Shown here: piece by piece, positions 14,466 to 18,652 of the stretch
Position numbering within the stretch: position 1 is the stretch's first letter
Layout: each line of letters opens with the position of its first letter
Assembly: GCA_036266975.1 (NCBI GenBank)
Contig: DATAWZ010000015.1
Location: 1-18,652 of the forward strand
DNA length: 18,652 nt
Source of the DNA: DATAWZ01 sp036266975
GTDB lineage: Bacteria > Actinomycetota > Thermoleophilia > Solirubrobacterales > Solirubrobacteraceae
Direction: 5' to 3'
Notes under the pieces: model-generated
Databases searched by the model: none
What the model was told of the DNA's origin: nothing
The model's input: the letters and a program-made list of their open reading frames with translations, nothing else
Translations under genes and position numbers: made by a program

Positions 14466-15296
14466 CTAGGTGGCGCCCATGCTGTAGAAGAGCCCGCCGG
14501 TGACGTGCAGCGTCTGCCCGTGCACGTAGTTGCTCCAGGGCGAGCACAGGAAGAAAATCCCGCTCGCGGCCTCATGCGGGCTCGCCGGGCGGCCGAGCGG
14601 GATGAGCGCGTTGATCATGCCGCGCATCTGCTCGGGGATGCCCAACGGGATCGTCTGCCCGTCCTTGGTCATCACGTTCTCATCGGCCTTGGCCTGGGTG
14701 AGGCGCGTGTCGATGAAGCCGAAGGCGACCGCATTGACGTTGATCTTGAACTGGCCCCACTCCTTGGCCAGCGTCTTGGTGAGGCCGACGACGCCGGCCT
14801 TCGCGCTGGAGTAGTTGGCCTGTCCGGCGTTGCCCATCGTGCCGGCGATCGAGGAGACGTTGACGACCTTGCGGAACACCTCGACGCCCTCCTCGCGCTC
14901 CTTCTTGGCCGGCTCGCGCAGGTGCGGCGCGGCCGCGCGCAGGACGCGGAAGGGAACGATGTTGTGGATGTCGATCATCGCCTGGAACTGCTCGTCGGTC
15001 ATCTTGTGGATCGGGCCGTCGAGCGTGTAGCCGGCGTTGTTGACGATGATGTCGATCTTGCCGAACTCGTCGACCGCCTTCTGCACGAGGGCGTCGGGCA
15101 CGCCGGGCTTGGTCAGGTCGCCGGCGAAGACTGCGGTCTCGCCCGCGATCTCCTGTGAGGCCTGCTGCGCCACGTCGCCGTCGAGGTCGTTGATGAGCAC
15201 CTGCGCTCCGTGCTCGGTGAGCAGCTCCGCGGTGGCGCGGCCGATGCCGCGGGCCGAGCCCGTGACGATCGCCGACTTACCGTCCAGTACTCCCAT
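14466..15296 (-). CDS. SDR-family oxidoreductase (FabG-like)
   Basis: A 276-residue short-chain dehydrogenase/reductase using NAD(P)H. The Rossmann motif TGSARGIG is at 12-19, NNAG near 86-89, catalytic Ser in NVSSIAG, and Tyr-Lys in NYSSAKAG. An acidic residue after beta2 (LINDLDGD) suggests NAD rather than NADP. An insertion of about 20 residues (KKEREEGVEVF) before the Ser strand is longer than in FabG. Such proteins are often annotated 3-oxoacyl-ACP reductase; with nearby acyl-CoA ligases, a 3-hydroxyacyl-CoA role is reasonable but unproven. ATG 15296 has AAGGAG nine bases upstream; the longer frame to 15332 is not needed. It is 55 bases after the CocE-type gene. Confidence 0.92.
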   Translation of the reverse strand: MGVLDGKSAIVTGSARGIGRATAELLTEHGAQVLINDLDGDVAQQASQEIAGETAVFAGDLTKPGVPDALVQKAVDEFGKIDIIVNNAGYTLDGPIHKMTDEQFQAMIDIHNIVPFRVLRAAAPHLREPAKKEREEGVEVFRKVVNVSSIAGTMGNAGQANYSSAKAGVVGLTKTLAKEWGQFKINVNAVAFGFIDTRLTQAKADENVMTKDGQTIPLGIPEQMRGMINALIPLGRPASPHEAASGIFFLCSPWSNYVHGQTLHVTGGLFYSMGAT

Positions 15297-15351
15297 TCGC
15301 TCCGTCTCCTTAGTCTCGCGGGATCGCGCCACTCTATGGCACGGCCGGCGG

Positions 15352-17463
15352 TCAACGACTGGAGGCGCAGAGCGTGTCGTGGCGCACGTCGACCACCGTG
15401 CGTCCGTTCCTCAGGCGCATGACGATCCGCAGCTTGGCCGGTCCGACGGGCAGGCCCTCGAGGTTGATGCGCACGCTGTCTCGACCGCGCCGGAAGACGG
15501 CGAGCGTGCGCGTGCCGAGCATCACGCGGGCGCTGCGCACCCGGCCGCGATAGCGCGCGCGCAGGTGCAGGGTCAGCGTGCGGTTGCTCGCGCAGACCTT
15601 CGCCGGGCCGCGGGCCGGCGGCACCCGAGCGCCGACCACCGCGCCGTAGGAGCCCGGTGGGGCGACCGGCAGCTGCAGGACGCCCGGATCGGACGGAGAG
15701 GTGACGATCGACACCGGCGCGGGAACGTTGTTGCCGCGGTAGGCGGCATCGCCGCCGGCGATCACCAGCGCGATCCGGTCGCCGGCGGGGAAGCGGTGCA
15801 CGATCCCGGGGAACTCGATCTGGACGGGATCCTGCAGGTCGGCGATCCGCAGCGGCGCCACCAGTCGATCGGGCAGCGTGATCGCCCCGCTGGGCGAGAG
15901 GTCGTAGATCTTGGCCACCAGCGCGAGGTCGCCGAGTGCGCCGAGCCCGCCGGTGAGGTTCTGCACGAGCGCCTGTATGCGCACGGTCGCGGTCGGGATG
16001 CCGATCACGTCGGTGTTGGCCGCGACCGGCGGCGTCTCGTACTCGGCGTAGGTCCCGGGCAGATCGAAGGTCGGGACCGACTGGCTCAGGCCGCTGATCT
16101 CGGTCAGCGAGGTCGGCGCGCCGAGCGCGGGGGCGAGGAAGGAGGCGGTACCGGCGGTCACGCCGCCCGCGGCGGAGACCAGCGAGGAGCTGCCAGAGAG
16201 GTACAGGCTCTGGTCGTGCCCGACGGGGTAGGTGCCGGTGCGCCCGTAGGCCACGCTCGCATCGCCGGTGTAACTGACCCACGGGCGGAAGAAGGTGAAG
16301 TCCAGCGAAGGCGCCGCCGGGTTGCCCTTCAGGTAGTGGCCCAACCACTGAACGAGCGTGGTGCCCTCGTAGGTGGATGACCCGTTCGGCTCGGTGAGCG
16401 TGTCGTCCGGCCCGAGCTCGCCGGGCGCCGGCGTCGAGTGAGAATGGCCCCATGACTGCCAGACCATCTTCACCGGGGTGAACTGCGCCCGCAGCGCCTC
16501 GTAGGTGGCCACGGCCTCGTTGAGGTTGAACAGCGTGTCGTCCTCCCCCTGCATCAGCAGCGTGGGGATGCGGATGTTCTGCATGTAGGACACGACCGAG
16601 TCCGAGCGCAGCAGGGCGACGGTGTCGTCGCTTGGTGCTCCGGTGAGTAGCGCGCCGATCAAGCCGCTGCACACCCGTGGGTCGAAGTTCGGGCAGTCGC
16701 TGATCTCGCCGGCCAGGTCGGGATTGCTCAAGCCGTCGAGCAGGCCGTCGGCGGTGAACAGGCCCGCCCACTCGTACTTGGCCAGACCGCCGACCGGGTC
16801 CGAGACGCTGCCCGACGGCAGGTTGGCGTCGTTGGGCGTGAGCGAGTAGGACAGGTCGTTCCAGGTGATGATCGGGACGATCGTGTCGATGCGCGGATCC
16901 TGCTCGGCGGCGGCGAACTGGACCTCGCCGCCGTAGGAGCCGCCGATCATCCCGACCCGCGGGTCGTCGGCGTAGTGCACGCCGTTGTGCGCCATCTGGT
17001 CGTGGATGACGTAGTCGACCGTCGTGCCGTCCGTGGCCGCCGAGCCCCCGCCCAGGAAGGTGACGAGCTGACTGGCCGCCGCGCCGTCCCACTCGGGGCT
17101 GTCCAGTTCGATGGTGCAGCCGCTGCCCCCGAAGCCGAGCCCGGAGTAGGAGAGCACGACGTAGCCGTTCGCGGCGAGCTGGCGGGCGAGCGGCGCCTGG
17201 TCGTTCTTGGAGCCGCCGAAGCCGTTGGTGGTCAGGACCGCGGGATCCGGATGCTGGGCGGTGGCGTCGGCGGGACGGTAGAGGTCGCCGATGACGTCAC
17301 AGCTCTGGCCGCCGTTCGGTCCGACGTGCACGGTGAAGTGCAGCGTCTGCACGGTGAAGGACTCGGCGCGCACCACCGCCGGCACGGCCAGGACGAGCAG
17401 TGCGATCAGCGCGACCAGCCCTGCGGCGCGCCACCGACCACCGCGGGCAGCGAGCGTGTCCAT
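15352..17463 (-). CDS. Secreted CocE/NonD-type serine hydrolase (X-Pro dipeptidyl-peptidase family S15 fold)
   Basis: A 703-residue exported alpha/beta hydrolase. A signal peptide spans about residues 1-33 (ARGGRWRAAG, Leu/Val/Ala core, VRAES). The nucleophile is Ser176 in GGSYGGE, with candidate Asp308/309 in QGEDDTLF and His340 in SWGHSHS. These are placed as in CocE/S15 enzymes. A C-terminal jelly-roll (PepX_C-like) domain follows from about 420, with DVIGIPTATVRIQ and HRFPAGDRIALVIAGGDAAYRG. The last 90 residues are a basic Arg/Leu-rich tail (LHLRARYRGRVRSARVML) of unknown purpose. Substrate could be an ester or peptide. ATG 17463 has AAGGAG at six bases. The gene is 67 bases after the CAP-protein gene, with a hairpin between. 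Confidence 0.9.
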   Translation of the reverse strand: MDTLAARGGRWRAAGLVALIALLVLAVPAVVRAESFTVQTLHFTVHVGPNGGQSCDVIGDLYRPADATAQHPDPAVLTTNGFGGSKNDQAPLARQLAANGYVVLSYSGLGFGGSGCTIELDSPEWDGAAASQLVTFLGGGSAATDGTTVDYVIHDQMAHNGVHYADDPRVGMIGGSYGGEVQFAAAEQDPRIDTIVPIITWNDLSYSLTPNDANLPSGSVSDPVGGLAKYEWAGLFTADGLLDGLSNPDLAGEISDCPNFDPRVCSGLIGALLTGAPSDDTVALLRSDSVVSYMQNIRIPTLLMQGEDDTLFNLNEAVATYEALRAQFTPVKMVWQSWGHSHSTPAPGELGPDDTLTEPNGSSTYEGTTLVQWLGHYLKGNPAAPSLDFTFFRPWVSYTGDASVAYGRTGTYPVGHDQSLYLSGSSSLVSAAGGVTAGTASFLAPALGAPTSLTEISGLSQSVPTFDLPGTYAEYETPPVAANTDVIGIPTATVRIQALVQNLTGGLGALGDLALVAKIYDLSPSGAITLPDRLVAPLRIADLQDPVQIEFPGIVHRFPAGDRIALVIAGGDAAYRGNNVPAPVSIVTSPSDPGVLQLPVAPPGSYGAVVGARVPPARGPAKVCASNRTLTLHLRARYRGRVRSARVMLGTRTLAVFRRGRDSVRINLEGLPVGPAKLRIVMRLRNGRTVVDVRHDTLCASSR

Positions 17464-17474
17464 GTGCGACTCCT

Positions 17475-17514
17475 TCCTCCCGGCGGGCCGGCTCCATTCC
17501 GGCCCAAGGGAGGA
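17475..17514 (-). promoter_or_regulatory. Two-part hairpin abutting the CocE-type ribosome site
   Basis: On the minus strand TCCTCCC (17514-17508) pairs perfectly with GGGAGGA (17481-17475). Inside it GGGCCGG pairs with CCGGCCC (17505-17499 with 17491-17485) around a 7-base loop. The outer arm takes up the GGGAGGA purine tract directly beside the AAGGAG ribosome site, overlapping it by one base. It could damp or time translation of the hydrolase, or mark the end of the CAP message. On the plus strand it is followed by TTTT, so it could also stop antisense transcription. Confidence 0.5.
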
Positions 17515-17530
17515 TTTTGACAGGACCGCC

Positions 17531-18298
17531 TCACTCGGGCGCAAGCAGGACGCCGAACTCCTCGTCGTAGGTCGCGCCGGCCTCGCCCCCGCTGAGCGAG
17601 GACGGGACGGTCGCGATGACCGCCATGCCCGTCTGGACGTAGTTCGGGTTCAGGATGTTGGCCCGGTGGTCGGGGGAGTTCATCCAGGCGTCGACGATCT
17701 CCGCCGGCGTGGCCAGATACAGGGTGGCCCACGCGAGGTTCTCGCCAACCGCGTAGCCCAGGTCGGACTGCACGTAGCCGACCTGCTGCAGGCGCTGCAG
17801 GAAGGTCGTCCCGTTCAGGCTGTCGTGGGCGAAGTAGTCGTCGGTGATCATGTCCTGGTCGTGCAGCTGGGCGGCCAGCGTGAGCGGGCTGTTGGTCGAC
17901 AGGGTGACCAGGCCGGCCGCGGCGCGCTGCTGATTGATCAGGCAGATCGTCGCGGTCTCGATCTCGGCGACGTTGCTCGCGGTGGGCGTGTCGGTGTCGC
18001 CGGGGCAGGTCGCGCTCACCGGGGGCGGCGCGGGGACCGCCGGGACCGTCGGCCCGCTCGCGGTGGTCGAGGGGGCCGGCACGCTGCGGGCGTGCTGGCG
18101 CGGGGTCTTGCGCTTGCTCTTCTTCTTCTTCTTGCCCTTCTTGGCGGCCTCGCTCTTCTTGTGCTTCTTCTGCGTGTGACGCGAGACGTGCGCAGACGCC
18201 GTGCGGGCGTCGCGCGAGGGGCGCTTGGCGACCGCGGTGGTCGCGCTCGCTGCCAGAAGCAGCGCGGCAAGCACGACGATGAGGGCTCTGCGGGACAC
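17531..18298 (-). CDS. Secreted CAP-domain (SCP-like) protein
   Basis: A 255-residue exported protein. A signal peptide covers about residues 1-25 (VSRRALIVV, Ala/Leu core). An extremely lysine-rich linker (KKHKKSEAAKKGKKKKKSKRK, about 43-64) and a Pro/Ala/Ser-rich segment follow. The C-terminal CAP domain begins near 112 with TICLINQQRAAAGL and shows HDQDMITDDYFAHDS, VGENLAW, IVDAWMNSPDHRANILNPNY and a final beta strand. These match bacterial CAP proteins, whose roles are mostly unknown. The basic linker may bind wall teichoic or phosphate polymers, which is inference. The GTG at 18298 has GGAAAGGAAG just upstream; the longer frame to 18382 adds only charged residues. Confidence 0.9.
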   Translation of the reverse strand: MSRRALIVVLAALLLAASATTAVAKRPSRDARTASAHVSRHTQKKHKKSEAAKKGKKKKKSKRKTPRQHARSVPAPSTTASGPTVPAVPAPPPVSATCPGDTDTPTASNVAEIETATICLINQQRAAAGLVTLSTNSPLTLAAQLHDQDMITDDYFAHDSLNGTTFLQRLQQVGYVQSDLGYAVGENLAWATLYLATPAEIVDAWMNSPDHRANILNPNYVQTGMAVIATVPSSLSGGEAGATYDEEFGVLLAPE

Positions 18299-18310
18299 GG
18301 CTTCCTTTCC

Positions 18311-18328
18311 GGCGAGCAGGGGCTCGCC
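18311..18328 (-). promoter_or_regulatory. Leader hairpin directly upstream of the CAP ribosome site
   Basis: GGCGAG-CAGGGG-CTCGCC is a perfect 6-bp stem with a hexaloop. It ends immediately before the purine-rich GGAAAGGAAG of the CAP gene, so it would sit next to the ribosome-binding site in the message. A regulatory role is possible but unproven. Confidence 0.3.
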
Positions 18329-18479
18329 CGTTGACCTGGCGTGGTGGCTGGTGCGCAGCGGGTGCGCTGGCGACCTCTGCACCGATCAACGGCAAGGACG
18401 GCGGAATCTCAGGCCCCGCCGGCCGAGAAGTGGACGGATGATCGATCCCGGGCGGGCCCCGCCAGGGGGTGTCCAGACG

Positions 18480-18497
18480 CGCGGCCTCGGGGCCGCG
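18480..18497. terminator. GC-rich perfect hairpin
   Basis: CGCGGCC-TCGG-GGCCGCG is a 7-bp perfect stem with a tetraloop. It lies between the CAP gene leader and the mobile-element start. No U-tract adjoins it on the plus strand, where the next bases are AGTCGGCGTCAAAA. It may insulate the two regions. Confidence 0.3.
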
Positions 18498-18580
18498 AGT
18501 CGGCGTCAAAACCGTAGCCGTTCAGTCGTCCGGGCTTTCCATAACAAGGTCCGCTCGGGCGGGCGGCGAACCTTGGGGGT

Positions 18581-18652
18581 GTGGAGCGGTCTGAGGCTGA
18601 GGCGATCTATGACGCGGGCCGGGAGTCGTGCGTGGAGTTCTTGATGCGGTTG
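18581..18652 (+). mobile_element. 5' end of a putative IS66-type transposase, truncated by the window edge
   Basis: From GTG 18581 the frame runs off the window for 24 codons: VERSEAEAIYDAGRE, then SCVEFLMRL. This acidic AxxIYDAGRE...L pattern is what I remember at the N-terminus of many actinobacterial IS66-family transposases (before the coiled-coil and SSxxSSxPPSxD region). GGGGGT lies directly before the start. Only a short stretch is visible, so the family call needs the sequence beyond the window. The rest of the element, its inverted repeats and any target duplication are not visible. Confidence 0.5.

Larger units (their letters stand above)
18299..18580. other. Gene-free interval between the CAP gene and the transposase start
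   Basis: This 282-base interval holds the CAP-gene leader and then sequence up to the mobile element. Frames are open on both strands but look spurious. It contains two hairpins, listed separately. There is no tRNA and no ydaO-type riboswitch core that I can recognise. The insertion-sequence left end probably lies within about the last 80 bases, but its boundary is not determinable here. Confidence 0.4.

Noticed and set aside
15113..17092. A 659-codon minus-strand frame overlapping the CocE-type gene.
   Set aside because: It is a different frame of the same strand as the real hydrolase. It is Arg-rich, has no start context, and the true gene has a signal peptide and catalytic residues.
18299..18420. 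A c-di-AMP (ydaO) riboswitch before the CAP gene, as seen before other actinobacterial cell-wall genes.
   Set aside because: The leader is short and shows only a simple hairpin. I could not find the conserved ydaO core pattern by eye.

Overview
The window is very GC-rich. Its genes are closely packed, use GC-ending codons, and throw long spurious antisense frames. The gene set suggests a high-GC actinobacterium: LysM/SLT cell-wall enzyme, orphan 70-residue biotinyl protein resembling mycobacterial TB7.3, FadD12-like ligase, secreted CAP protein. The style is reminiscent of Thermoleophilia/Solirubrobacterales, but that placement is inference. No tRNA, rRNA or CRISPR array was seen.

Left part (1-7351). 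On the minus strand, read right to left, lie a crotonase-fold enzyme, bioB, bioF, bioD and a secreted LysM/transglycosylase. BioB, BioF and BioD cover three of the four late steps of biotin synthesis; bioA is not here. A striking nested hairpin fills the bioF-bioD gap, and a relic of the bioD 3' end lies just past bioD. Divergent from the crotonase gene is an acyl-CoA synthetase. It converges on a small biotinyl carrier protein, so maker and user of biotin sit within 6 kb.

Middle (7352-11799). A 390-bp gene-free stretch with two strong inverted repeats precedes an NTF2/SnoaL-like protein. Then come a convergent small secreted protein, glycerol kinase (glpK) and a PlsC-type acyltransferase. 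The last two could take glycerol to glycerol-3-phosphate and acylate phospholipid precursors. A short region follows that codes for peptides with an acidic leader, a Gly-Gly and the motif LNPQPLPP, repeated in a frame-disrupted second unit. This is the least conventional part of the window.

Right part (11878-18652). A FadD12-like acyl-CoA synthetase converges with a minus-strand series of four genes: CAP protein, CocE/NonD-type secreted hydrolase, SDR oxidoreductase and an MBL-fold lactonase-like hydrolase. At the right edge the first 24 codons of what looks like an IS66-type transposase run off the window.

Most of the window is ordinary chromosomal metabolism (biotin, acyl-CoA, glycerolipid, envelope). 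The LNPQPLPP peptide locus, the bioF-bioD RNA structure and the atypical crotonase are the points most worth following. All family assignments come from reading motifs; no database search was run.
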